DNA of 64,000 nt from positions 124,001 through 188,000 of the forward strand of contig LUCM01004891.1 of NCBI GenBank assembly GCA_008360955.1, written 5' to 3'. Positions within the stretch are counted from its first letter, which is position 1; the number at the start of each line of letters is the position of its first letter. The position numbers and the translations under genes are program-made. Of this stretch, positions 1-12,880 are shown piece after piece. The stretch is from Fasciolopsis buskii (taxonomy: Eukaryota; Platyhelminthes; Trematoda; Plagiorchiida; Fasciolidae). The notes under the pieces were generated by a model that saw nothing but the letters and a program-made list of their open reading frames with translations, ran no database searches and had not been told where the DNA came from.

Positions 1-129
1 TTAGCGTCGCACAGCTACATGGAGCTCTAACTTTACAGATCTCCTGAATCAGATCGACCACATAATAATAAGCTACCATTGATACGGTCCTGTCCAAAAC
101 GGTAGATAGTACTGGAACGCGTTAGTCGA

Positions 130-540
130 ATTGGACGATGTATTAATTTTTGTGCGATTTTTGCTGCAGCTCAAAGGCCATCGACGCAGCCCACAAGCAC
201 GGTTGAACGTTGACCTTCTGTCTGATTCCGCTGTTCGCAACAGCTATGAGCAGAAACTATACGAGGAACTGAGAACTTCGACGAAAAGCAGTGTAGATCA
301 GCAGTGGGATCAAGTCTGGCGGGCGATGCAACTGGCAGCAGATTTTGTCTGTGGTCCTAGGTCTAACGATCATCAAAGAAAATGGATCTTACAAGTGTCG
401 CTGGGATTGTAATCTTTCTGGACTTAAAAGAAGTGTTCGACTCATAGGATCAGACAGCACTATTCAGAACTCTCCATCGGAGGGGTATGCCAACGAAGTT
501 GGTGAACCCATTACGATACATAAGAGTCACCACGAGATTC
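130..540 (+). mobile_element. RTE-like non-LTR retrotransposon fragment, decayed
   Basis: Relic of a LINE polyprotein. Translation around 150-360 gives the end of the endonuclease domain (FLLQLKGHRR) and the linker to RT (ELRTSTKSSVDQQWDQVW, AADFVCG). It then jumps straight to RT motif A, FLDLKEVFDS followed by a stop, at about 411-443. Next come RGMPTKLVNPLRY in another frame. Bases 422-508 align closely with 54543-54629 of the RTE copy in intron 6. The RT fingers region that should precede motif A is missing, so this copy has an internal deletion of several hundred bases as well as stops and frameshifts. It cannot encode a working protein. The clade (RTE) is inferred from motif style and from the 3' tail of the related copy. 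Confidence 0.65.
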
Positions 541-559
541 TGCCGACAGTCCTTGAAGA

Positions 560-3500
560 ATGCTACCAGGAAACTGAAAAATATGACCATCCAAGATGTC
601 AGAACGCTGCCAGCAATACCATGGAGTCCAGAATTGTGTCCAGGCCCATTAAGTTGGTATAACTTGTTAGCTGAATGTAAATGGAACCCGACTTTGAAGG
701 GCGAACATATGAGAGCAAGCAATAGCGACGCGACAGTCATGCAGCCTCGGCATAGCAATCATCGCGTTTTCAATTTCCACAACATTTATTTTACTAGTAC
801 GGAACGATGTCAAAATCATTATGATTTATGTGGAAAAGTGTTAGGAACCGGGTAATAAAATATCTTCATTACATGAAACCTGGCAAGCTTACTCCAGTTT
901 GGCAATTGTAGACCAAGCGTTTCTTAAGCTACTTAGATACAAACTTGCCTCTCCGAGATGGATCATCGCCAATACGTACATGAAACTAATATCAATAAGC
1001 CAGTTAGATGGAAGTTCTGAGTAATTTGGGCATGACTGTGAAATTTACTCCATAATTCTTAAGTACTGTGGGAAAGGTATATTGCTGTCCTAAAATCTCA
1101 GCAGGATAGAATTCCGTTTTCTTTACTCACCAACTTAACCATTGGGACATGAGATGTTTCATTGTCCGGAGAAGTGGAATGCGATAAGCACAATGAATGT
1201 AGCGGTGATCCGAAGAGATAATCGGTAGCAGGTAAGGGCGGTATCTGCAACACCACTCGACCTTTTTGATCGAGTTTGAGTCACTAGTATTTGCACATGG
1301 GATTTTTACCGATGAGGATATTTGAACTCCTCAGAGGAGCTGATGATCATTATATGCCTATTCATGTTTTCTGAAGAAGCTCATTCATGTGGAATAGAGT
1401 AAGGAGAATGGTCTTATTTGGTTTGGCGCGACACCTAAGACACCCAAGACACATCAGTGCCGTGGTAGTTTCATTGATTTTCAGAGAGAGACCGATGGCG
1501 CACCTCTGAAGAACCTTTTATCTCACTCACAGGGGACACTGCTTATAATAAAAACCAGAATGCAGTTGCCATGATATAATTCATAAAAATCTTAGAGCTT
1601 TCGTAGCTGGTATTTGACATGTTACTTGGTGAGCTTGAGCTCAGCTTGATCAAATCAAACTAAAACTATGGCACAATTTCCAATTCCCTCAAACTGGAGC
1701 GAAAACCAAGCGGGATAAAACTATACCCTGATTTTCCTCTGGACCGAAGGCATTTATCGAGTAGGGGTAATGTGACAATGAATAATTAGTTGCTCGTTTG
1801 TGACAACTCGGTCGGTTGGAAAACTTTTTCAGTATGCGAAAAGTAATTGTTTGCTCACGAGTCAAAACTTACTTTTGCTCTTAACTGCTTTGCCTATGAT
1901 TAGTAACCAGAATAGTCAATAGAACCAAAATATTTCCCGATAAAATAATTACATTCTGATTTTTTTTACGGACAAGGACTTCAATTTCGAGTATCGATGG
2001 TGAAGAAATATTTATTTTAATTTGAGTGCAAGAATGAGCCCCACTGACTTCGAGAAGCAGATTTACCTAATCTTGATAGGTAAAAGAGATAACGATACAG
2101 CTGGATGCGACCGTCTAAGTTTACGGTTTTTGTCACTATCAAACTGAAACTGATGTAATCTGGCTCCGCTGGTGCCTTATAGCACCAGTTAATCAAAAAG
2201 AAACTAATCGGAGAATTGTGTATATGAATTTTAAGTAGTGACTGAATGAATTATATCGATGACCAAAATTTTCTTATTCCGATTCCTTGAGAATTCCGAA
2301 TGAGCACATTGAGAAAACACAAGCTGGCAAACAAGCCCGTATTTTTATCTGACTAATCCAATCTCCCCTAAAGAAAATTTTTCCAAATATATTGTGATAT
2401 AATGGCACGAGCACGAATCACTGAAAACGAGCTTGTTCGCCAACTTGTGTTTTCTCAAAATTTTCTTAATGAAAGAATGCCACTGATTTTGGCAATCAGT
2501 CTTGTAACCCTGCAAAAGAATCAATTTGACCCCAAAGAAGAGTCTACCTCGGTAACTACTGATTTTTTTTATTGCCGTTTGGTTATCCCACCGATCGATT
2601 GTCTCGAGTCACGTTCTAACAAACGCCTGTCTCGAAGAACACCGCATTTTTAAGTTATCGGCCTATGGTTGTGAATTACTCACATTCCAACCAACTCAGC
2701 ACATTTAGATTTAGTTTATCATTTAATAAATGAACTTCAACATTCAGCATTTTATGTATGTGGTATGCGTGAAGGATAAAATTCTCTTGCCTAGTAGTAA
2801 AATATTAAGAAGAAACCAGTGTTTAACTAGTGACAGCAACCGCGCCCGACCGTAATGCCGTAGTACATAACCGAAAGTTGATCGGTAATCAAGTATGAAC
2901 AGACGCCACAGGTGACTGGAATTTGTAGTACATTCTCGGGCTGTCTAAAAACGCGATACCCCCCCTGATATTCTCGGGCATGGTGAAAAGAATCTGTGCA
3001 AATAACTAGTTTTATGTATTTCACCCCTTCCGGAAACTCGTGTGAATTTGAACAAATTCATTGACAAAACAGCGTTTTGCAGTCGCAAGTTGCGAAACAC
3101 TTTACGGACAAATTATGATCCCGAGTATCGAGAGTTACTGACGACTTGTCTGAATATTTAATCAGAAGCGATGTGCATTTTTTTGCTTCTAATCGGACTG
3201 TTTACTATCCAAACAAGGAACAAATATGTGACGAACTTATTTCTGAAGATAGCGAAATAGTGCACTATCAAATCGATTTACTGGTATCCAATAGCAGGGG
3301 TGGATCAGAAGTCGCAGACTTGCGTGATTATACAGCACTGGCAAAATTAACAGAAGTTTGAACTGCCTATCGATGATTTCAACCCGAATAAAATGCTGGA
3401 CGAAGAAGGCAGCTGATGTCGACAACAGCATGCGTACGCGCCATAGCTATGATTCTTACTGTTCAGTTGTACTATTTGCTATTTGGTTTAATTTTGTTGC

Positions 3501-6500
3501 ACTGACCTAAGAAACATTACCTGTGCAATTCATGCAAATCAACACATTGTGCACTTATATCCCATTCATCTCGCTCAAAGCTCACCAGGTATAAAAGTCT
3601 GAGATTAGTAATGATAAATACTGATATGTCTCTTCGATAAGACCAATATGCTGTAACACCAAACGATCACGGAATTCTCTTCGCTTCTCTTGGCTTGACA
3701 ATGTCATTTCAGCTAGAAATGAGAATCAGACGTTATTGAAACTTAAAGCTTAGCAAACCATACAGTTTAGAAGGGGAAAATCCTAATGCTGTTGCTGTTG
3801 CATCTGTTGAGTTGTTTTCAGAGGTTGAAAATTATGGCTGGAAAATACCTTGCAAAAAATCAAAATGACCAGGAAGAAAGAGGATTAAGATGAACAAAAC
3901 CTGTCTTCTCGAACTCTTCTCTCATCTTCCCCAAATAGCTAGTTCCGGCATAGTTTTCTCCAGTAATTGGCGCTCTGACTCGCTGCACATATCGAATAAA
4001 TCCTGCCTAGATTTGTGTAAAATCCCGACAGTAGCTCACTCATTTAGCCAATGTTGATTACGAATTTACTGACCCACTTGAGATCTGCAGGTGATATTGT
4101 GTGGACTAGCGTAGCCTATCATTAACTCTGTTTGGACTTTCCCAACCATTAGCAACTTGGAATCGGCCAAGTCCTGCTTCATTTGTCAGCTCCTTGTTCC
4201 TACGGAGTTCGTTGCATTCGCGATCGTTGCTCGCTTTGGACAAGTCTGTGTCTAGGTCATTTGCCTCCACAGGTTAAACTTGACTTCGTGGAAGTGGTAG
4301 CCGATCAAACATTAAACTAATTATGTTCAATAAAGTGAAACGGACCTAAGTCAGTAACTTTGACTGAATAGTGGCCTCCAATATTAAATCTACTTGCAAG
4401 GTAAACGCGAAAGTCAGCTTCTGCACGTCATTCTGTTGTGGGTGAACGGCTGTCCTTTGTTAAGTCTCCTAAACTGTTAGCCTTTTGTTTCATTCTGGTA
4501 CAGACTCATCTAAATCTTAGACTGCATGTAAAATATGAGGAACAACCAAGTAGTGCAAAATCAACCGCAATGTGTCAGATTGGGAGGCAAATCTAGTTTG
4601 CTGTGATCGAAACGTCAACAGCCTGTTCCTGACTGACACATGTACCTGACAACTGAAAAAGAGCGACATGGTCACTGAATGTAAAATAAACGGCTAATTA
4701 CACCACATGCGTAACTTCTGTTTCGGTTATGCACAATCATTGTGTTTACGCCATCTGCTTTCGATCCGCTCGCCGTGGTCTCTCTATTCGTTTGAGCAGT
4801 GGATCGACGGAGTTGGAAGTCAGTCTTTTCGATCCCACGGTCGAGTACGCGGGTATTTTAATCTCGGTGCCAATTTAGGTATCTCAGCACGGACCATCAC
4901 AGTCTTACCCCAATCCATCAGTTCGTCTTTTATTGTTCACCTCTTTGCTGCTCATCCTGAAACGCGAACGCAACCGGTAAACTGGGAGTATTTTTTCCCT
5001 CTCTTTACGTTATATAGAACATAGGACAGCGGAAAAAAATCTGCATACTCAGCACTTTGCCACCCCGAACAAACGATGTTTCGCGCGGCTGTGGCAAGGG
5101 TGGTGCCGAATTTCAAGCCACCGCAACATCCCCTTCCACAAAAGAATACATGAAAATCATGGCACTTCAGACAACTGGCATGACAAGGTACAACTAGTCG
5201 CTCCAGTATACGTGGAATCGGGTGCACCAAGGAACCAAAAGTCCCAGGTCGAAAAAGGAATCCCTAGTTGGAAAGGGAAATTCATATTGTAGATTAGTAA
5301 TTAAGAGAATTCGGGTAAATAGTCAACAAGTAATAATTAAGGCTTAGAAAAGAAAAACATTGTTTTCTTGTTTGAGAGAGTTTGAAGATAATCTCTTCTG
5401 CCAGTGCAGATTTATCTTGTTTATTATGATCATTCTGGTGACCAACGACTAGCATGAGAATCACGTGCAGTTTTAGAACATCATTCGCCTGTTAAAGCAT
5501 CGATTACTCAATCAGTTGGTCGATCACTAAGCGACTGATTGAATAGTTCGTTTTGTTAATTAAACAATCAACCGTTTAATTTCTCACAATGGGAATTGTC
5601 GATCCTTGTGACCGTCGGAAGGATGGTTCCTTTTATCTCATTATCATTAATTACTATTTGTGACCCAATTATTGCATTCGGATTTCACCATTATGTGCAG
5701 GCACCAAACACGTCCTGCTAAACCAGCGAAGAGCAAACAAATAATGTCAGTCGGCTAACGACTACGAAATCGGTTTCAACAAAAAGATTCACAATGGCAA
5801 ATTTAATTTGATTATGTGGTGATTTACCATGCAGGTGCGATGCTCAGGTGCAGCAGTGCCACGTGGCCGTGTCCCCTTGTCCATTTTTGGAGATTCTGTC
5901 ACTTGACCAAAGGTGGGACCAGTTTGGTATAGACGGGGATGGATCCATCTGGAACCACAAAAATTTCTAAGTAGAAGTGATGCGTATGCAGATGTGTTGA
6001 TAATGAAAAGAATCATTTAAATCGTCCCGGGACATTTAATGGCAAATTTTTTCCAACAACATTCGCTCCTGTCGGTTTCCAATCCCATTTTCCGCTTGTG
6101 AATTTATCCGCTAGACTCACCATGGAGTAGGCTTTCCTATGTGACAAGCGATCCTCTATTTCTTTTATTTACTTATCCGTTTGGCCATCAGGACATTGTG
6201 CAAGCATGTCATTTTCTTGCGGTCGTCAATATTATTGTCGCCTTAGAACCAGAATGTCGATTGCATCGTTGTTTTCCGAAGAAGAGGTACGTGTTTTGTT
6301 GGTGTTATTATCGTTACCGGTGTTGCTGTGATTGTTGTTGTTATTATTGTTAGTGCTGCTGTTGTCGTTTTCGCTTTTGTTGCTGCGACTGTTTTGTGTA
6401 TTCAAGCTTCTGATTGAATGGGTGGTCGTTCGTTTACATCGTCCAAACTGCCGAACAGTTTCGTATGGAGCGGAAGATTGGGTGCCTGCATGTACATAAA

Positions 6501-9500
6501 CGGTTAGCTGGGATGAAAACAAATCCGCAGCGGATAAAACTGTAGTTTATGGCATGCATGCGCGATCATGTGTGTTTTCGGAAGAATCGACTGTTAGGGG
6601 TGGGATGTAAATAAACACAAAGGCTGCGTGTAGCCATAATCCACTCCTCCCTCCCAAATGAACATGCACTTATGATTTCTTTTAGTCAAAGTGGGATTCA
6701 GGACAGAAGTCACAAATAAGTCAAAACGAACGTGACCTACGGGTAATCAATCGTCTTTTGCATGTGCACTGTTGCACCGTTAACCGGTCCAGTGTTTTCC
6801 TTGATCCCCTTTGCCTCGTGCAGCATAGCCACTGAGTTTTATTAGTCGGCATGTTCTGAAATCTACTTGGTAGGCATCATACTAGACTTCGAGTAATGTC
6901 ACCTTAGTGTGATTGTTATATGAAAACAGGAATTCGGTAACACCGCGATACTTGTCATTCACACACCCACGCCCACACACATGCACATATATGGACATAA
7001 GGGTGCAGTAAAATATAGATTATCCAAACATTAGCATTCACGATTTCATATTTTGAATTCAGTGCTATTCTGCCAGTTCTATTCCCAGATGGACTGATTG
7101 TTTATTCTGTATTGTGCTTTGAACCCCGAGGTCATTATTCCGAAACCGAATGAAAAGACCATGTTCACGGTGGCCGGAAGAAAATGTCACTAGAATTGTT
7201 CTTAGTTAGTCAACAGTCGGTCAGATAGATCGATGGATACAGTTCGATGATGGTGATCACTCTAAAGGTGTCTATGAAATGGCACACTGGGGACATTGAA
7301 ACGTGACTAAGCAAACCTGCTTCATCCCTTATATCTTTTTATGGGTGAGGAGCTGACTAAGAGAACGAAAGCCAACCGTTCTGGGTAGTTCTTCCCTGAA
7401 CCCTCCCATATACCATTGCAGAACAAAGAGTTTGAACACATTGCTGTCCACGGAAAACAGATTGTGATGTTCAGTCAGTGGCTCATTCCCAAGTGGGGAA
7501 AATTCCTCAGTGATTCGTATCCAACTCGGTTCTGGAATGTAATAGTAATTTATGGTTGTATTGGGCCACTACGGCTGCTCAGTAACACAAAGAGCGAACC
7601 GGGATCTGAATATTGATTACGGGCCTGGATCTAAGTCTTCTTGAGTGTTGTCAACAGCTTACTGAAGCCGGTCACTTGTTTGTCCGTCGCTGAGAAACTA
7701 ACCCATAGGTTTTCCTTCAAACTATAGAACTGAAAGCCTTCCGAAGTATCTAACGATTGTCACAGCTGATGCAACAGGCATCTGATGGGCAATCGTCGGT
7801 CCCTGGACAGGTCATTTTGCATGATAATTTATACAAATATATGTTTAATAATTAGTGGCTAATGCAGAAGTTGTACAACGGTGATTTTCAATAGTCTGCA
7901 TTCACTTAGCGAACAGTTGTGCAGTTATTTTACCACTACCGGTAACTCGTAACATGCCAGCAAACAATTAAGTGAGCGGAAAAAATGGTGAACGAATGGC
8001 TTCTGTCAAATGGATGAGATGGTTGTGTTATAACAATTTCTAAGTCACTTCTAATCAAGTATAGGATACTTGGACAACCTGACAGGCGTTTATCTCCAGT
8101 GTTTAATTTTACCCTGGAATCAAAGGATGTGGGCACCGAAGCACTTATAATGCAGTCAATATGTGAAATAGTCATTTAACGACTGCCCTGCAAAAACTGT
8201 TCATTTTAAAACTCTGAAATGTCACGGGGACAAAAACTGGCGTAAAATGTAATCGTCACTGGCAGCAAGTAATAATGAGCAATAGAACAATCTCGATGAT
8301 AGTAATTCTGCTGATCAGAGTGCAACATACTCGCATGCGTACTTTTAAAGTCACAAGGCAAAACTTAAGTAGAAAAAATGCCATTCTGAACGAGACCTAT
8401 TAATTTCCTATTCCGCAGTTCGCTTCTAACATGTCATCCAACCGTTCACTATCCCACCGAAGCAAAACATGCAACTCAGCACATCGATGAATGCGTTTGG
8501 CAAAAGCAGTGAAAGTTGCGGTATGCAGAGTGACGGTACATGAAAACTATTATAACATCGTGTCTAAGAACGAATCCACTGGGCAAAGCGGGAACCGAAC
8601 CATTTAGCTTTCTTCTGTAGCAGCTTCTACTGCTTTTTGCAATAGATCATGCTAAATGAACACATTTGGCCGTAATAAAAAAACACTATTGTAGTCATCA
8701 AGAACAATTAGGCAGCAGTTAGGAGTACTAAAACTGATTTGGTGCAGAGGCAATCCGGAGATAAATTTTCTGTCTTTGTTAAACTAATTAGGAATTAGCA
8801 CAATATCGGTGACTTGTGATGCCTCACCGGGTTTGCCCATGGGAGGAGTATCAGACAAAATAATGCAGGAGACTCGTGTGCATTCAAGTGGATAAAAACG
8901 CATACGTCAAAGCAATATGGGTGATAAAGATCAGATTTTTTCGTTAGCAGCATAACTGACCGGAATCTTAGCAGTATTTGCCAATCACCGAATTCCGGAA
9001 TAGGAGACTGAATTTAATAGTACGGAATGAATCATTCCAGAACTCGTAGATCATCACAGAGTTGCTTTGTTTGTTTCTGGTTGAACGCAAAATCGAGGGG
9101 AAAATAGAACAAAAGCTCAACTCCTGAGCCTCGCACCAACTATGTCATATAAGCGACTGCATAGCATACCACTGTCTCCGGTGCGCGATTTGTCTTTTCC
9201 TCACTCATAGCAAAAATTCTTTTTATTGTACCGTGCAAAATAGAACCGATAAAAAGAAGCTAAGGCTACAATGGCAGTTTCATCTTCAGTTCAGTGCAAT
9301 GTTTCGTTAACTGTTACTCTCCAGTATCCATTGAATGAAGACCTCAACGGCAGATGAAATTTCATGCTAATTCAGCATGCGCAGTTCATCATTCGGAAGT
9401 ATGGATTCATCAGCCGCAACAACTTAGTTTCCAATCAGACCGAGGGGAACAGAACCAGTTAACCCAGTAGACCATCTGAACAGATTCACGGTGCTTCGAT

Positions 9501-9860
9501 TAGCATTAGGAACAGTGAAGTACAAGTCCGTCACTTGGTTCTGTACAACCATAGACCTCTTCAAAAAAACGGTGATCCAAGCCAATGGTGTTTTCTTTGC
9601 TGTTAGTTAACTCCGTTACCAAAAAATCGGATCAATTCAGCTATTGCTAAAAAAAGACATATGATCCGAATGACTTAGAATACTTCAATCGGAATAGGAA
9701 AGAATACACCGACGATGTGGTAGTGCTCTCAAGTATCACTCAGTCAGTTTTATTTTAGACTGTAAATCAGATTGATTTCTCTTGTTGACCTCGTTTGTAC
9801 AGACTGAATGAGTGCAGCGTCATTGGTTCAGGGGTGAGCTCCGCTAAATCCGTTGCACAC
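560..9860. other. Intergenic DNA without recognisable genes
   Basis: Both strands were read and no open frame resembles a known protein. The frames present are short (under 100 codons), AT-biased and lack domain motifs or convincing splice-flanked segments. The only structured parts are an imperfect trinucleotide tract near 6293-6392 and a short CA-rich patch near 6961-6990. It may contain 5' non-coding exons or regulatory DNA of the gene that begins at 10485, but nothing in the sequence shows this. Confidence 0.5.
6293..6392. repeat. Imperfect GTT/ATT/GCT trinucleotide tract
   Basis: About 100 bases built from GTT, ATT, GCT and TGT triplets, with runs such as GTTGTTGTTATTATTG. On the minus strand it reads as a poly-Asn/Ser stretch, which is an artefact of the repeat and not a protein domain. 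Confidence 0.6.
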
Positions 9861-9924
9861 ATTCATTACTCGTGAGGAGGTGCGATTTTGAGGCTACTCC
9901 TCTTGGTCCGGCATCGGAAAGTGA

Positions 9925-10190
9925 GACAATGTTTGTGCACGCGTTTATCTACCTGTGTCCGGGTGTGTGCGAGTGTGTAATTGCGACCGTTTGTGCAAAT
10001 GTGTTTGCAAACAGGCCTCCGTTCATGTGCCGCTGCCCGCCTGCACGTGTCCACAATACTAGTGTGTGTGCGTGTGTGTGTGTTGCTCATTCATGTACTA
10101 GCCCATTTGTCCTATGCTTTTGTGAGCGTGCGGAGTGCGCGCGCTGGACAGGCTTTGCTAGGTGGGACTGTCGTTGATAGGATCTGCGGC
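9925..10190. repeat. TG/GTGTGC-rich low-complexity stretch before exon 1
   Basis: Bases here are rich in GTGTGTG, GCGTG and TGTGCG motifs, with more G+C and CpG than the surrounding AT-rich DNA. It lies about 300-550 bases before the start codon at 10485. This position and composition would suit a promoter or 5' UTR, but I find no TATA box or initiator I would defend. The overlapping open frames on both strands are Cys/Val-rich products of the repeat. Confidence 0.5.
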
Positions 10191-10484
10191 TGGGCTCTGT
10201 GTGACGAGGCTGAGAATTCGTGGAGCGCAACCGTTGTGACGGTGATTAAATGAATGAAAACATGATTGAGTGAGGCATCCCAAATGTTTTGTGCGTGTAA
10301 GATCCAACACAAACAAACCAGACCTAAAATTGCAATTTCACTGTGGAACAGTAATTACGAGGATGCGTTACTGAGTATCAAAGATGGATTGAAGAAAAAT
10401 ATCCACCTATCCAGAGTATGTGGTCTATGAGATCGCATCAGAGCCTGCACTTGGTTGCTGCATTGTCTCATTTTTGTTAAGCTC

Positions 10485-10950
10485 ATGTCAGTGTTTACCA
10501 CCACAATCAGTATCGGCTGGTTCATGTTTTCGGTGTGCGCTATTGCTCACATGTTGGAACAGTTTGATTTAGTTGAAACCCTCTCTCCTGTTCTTCCGCC
10601 TGTTGGTCTACCCCCACTACTCCCTTGGCGTGTCAATCGTACTTTGGCCGCAACGTACGAACCTTTGCGATCCGGACATCGTATTCCGCCAATGCGCATT
10701 CCTCCGGGCTCGATGACATGCAATCATACAGTCCTTTCGTCGTCAGCCTGTTCAATCGGTCGAACACAAGCCTCACTAATTGATCAGTCAAACACATGTA
10801 CTCCTCAGCAAGATGCAGAAAAGATTCAGTGTCTCAGGGAATTGCCGGCTGAAAGCTATGAGGTGCTTGAAGGTGAGGACGTTCACATGCGTTGCCGTGT
10901 TGCACATCAGCGTGGTAAAGCTCAGTGGAGAGCACGAAACTATCTGCTAG
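10485..10950 (+). CDS. Exon 1: signal peptide, N-terminal stretch and first half of Ig1
   Basis: The start ATG at 10485 is the first in frame after a stop at 10428. It opens with MSVFTTTISIGWFMFSVCAI, a good signal peptide with a hydrophobic core and probable cleavage near residue 21. Residues 22-115 are proline-rich and contain C79, C89 and C105, with NRT and NHT glycosylation sequons. This stretch is longer than I expect ahead of Ig1 in nephrins. The first half of Ig1 follows: VLEGEDVHMRC (C137) and AQWRARNYLL (W148). The donor is CTGCTAG|GTAAGT, phase 1. A non-coding 5' exon is possible. Confidence 0.85.
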
Positions 10951-12785
10951 GTAAGTCGAATCAACAAGTGCACATTCCTCCAATTACTACTTAAATAGCA
11001 GATACTAATGAGTTAACTGAAATCTACCAATAGCTGCGGAAGAACTTCGCTTCCCGTGGTCAAGTAGGCAGTGTATTAGGAATGTAATAATGTCAATAAC
11101 GCACCCTTGTTGGCAAATGTTGTAACTCGGTAACGTTTTGGCTAGCCTGAGTAAACTCCAAAGAAAGTTAGCAACCAAAAAAGTTACCTTAACGGACTAG
11201 TTTTGAAAACCTTCATTCTAGTTCCCTAATGCGATTCCTGTAATAGCGTTTATTAGTGCTCTTGAAATAGCCGTGAGACTGAATCATTCTGAACAAAGGG
11301 GTAAAAATAGTTTGGCAAAAAATTCCTTAATTGTACCGTTGATTCTCAGAGGGGAATATGACGCGTCTCTTAACGGCAAAAACATAAGCGCTATTAGTAG
11401 TGACACGTCGAAAACGCCACTGATTTTACGCGTTCTTTTCATCCGCTGGCGAGTTCATTCACCTGGGACAGATGGGACACAGTTCGAATGGAATCTAAGA
11501 TCCTGATAGCTGACGTTCTGATTGGCGCCGTTAAATGGGTTCGGTTTATTTATCCACGAGTATCAAATATAGGAGCAATCAGCGTATTCCATTCCTGCGG
11601 GGACCATCAGTTCGTGTACATCTCGGTGTGTAGAGCACCGTTGCATCTGATTACCATTTGCTTGGCATCCCATAGCAACCATTTGGTTCCGATGAATTTA
11701 GCATGAAGACCGATGACGAATGCTAACTGGTTTGTCGATTTATAGAATTTATCTCGCTATGTGTCACATATGGAAGCCTAAAGATTGGAATGCTAAAGAA
11801 AATAAGTACAAAAAACTACGAAAAGTTATACAGCAGCTATTTCATTGTAAAAATTGATAGACTTTATTATGTTAACGTGGTGTCAGAAGGTAATTACAAA
11901 CACGATTTGGAATTTACGGTGCGGCAATAGAACTCTGTTGGAAGTCAGATGAACATCTGGAGCGAGTGACAAAAACAGTTCAGTTGAAGAAAACTTGCTT
12001 TCTCGGAAGCACACGGCCGTTTGTGCAAATAGTTTGAGGATACTGAAAGAATATAATGATTGGGTATTTTTGAATGTTAATAGAATGACTTAGTTTATCA
12101 ACATGACACCCGAAATTAGAGCTGAATTAAGGACAAACAGTCAAAAAATGATCAATACTGGATGGACCGTTGCATTGTCGGCGGACAAACGGTTGGCATG
12201 TTCGCAAATTTCTGCGCGAATTTTATGACTTTCGTGTGGATAGATAACTCGAGCACCACCCTCCAATTGAATGCAATTCATTTCTTGATACGGATATTTT
12301 GTCAACTCGACGTTCTGCGGATACATACGTAATTACAAGTATGCAGGCATTGTTCGACTGTTGCAAGCATGGAATTGCATTGCAGTGGTAACAAAAACGG
12401 GAAGTCTAAGGTTCCACTACAACGACGCAAAAATAACGATGGTAAAAGGCGCAAAAAATAACACACTAGAAATCCCAGAATACTTATCCGTAGCTGGACA
12501 GTGACCGGTGCATTTTTCAACAAGTCTTGACCACGGAAGGACACGGACCACTTTCTGATACTTCGTTTGGGAGGGCATTATGTGGAATGTTGTTAGTGGA
12601 ATAAAAACATATAAAATTGCCGAGCGGGCTCCGGGTTAAGTTTTCAGGATTGGCAAACTGTTATTATTATCCTTTTGACAAAGGGGTCAGTAGAATGGAA
12701 CATCAACCTCCTATTTCCACGAGATAGTACAAAGGAGAACAAGTTGCAGAAGATCCTTTGTCTCGGATTTCGTTGTCCAACTATT

Positions 12786-12880
12786 TGGCGTGGCCTTGTA
12801 GCCTAGCCGGTAAGTAGTTCGGAGTAAAAAAATGCGTCCGTTGAGTCCACGGGTGGGTTTGAATCCCACAAAGTTCAAAG
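12786..12880 (+). repeat. tRNA-like SINE relic
   Basis: Contains TAGCCTAGCCGGTAAGTAG, which resembles a pol III A box, and GGGTTTGAATCCCAC, a near-consensus B box, about 50 bases apart. The segment does not fold as a complete tRNA: the anticodon arm region is an A-rich run. A tRNA-derived SINE head is the best explanation. No second copy was recognised in this window. Confidence 0.5.

Noticed and set aside
6232..6522. Minus-strand frame with poly-Asn/Ser
   Set aside because: Translation of an imperfect trinucleotide repeat.
9872..10253. Overlapping open frames before exon 1
   Set aside because: Caused by the TG/GC-rich low-complexity tract: Cys/Val-rich translations in several frames and no family resemblance.
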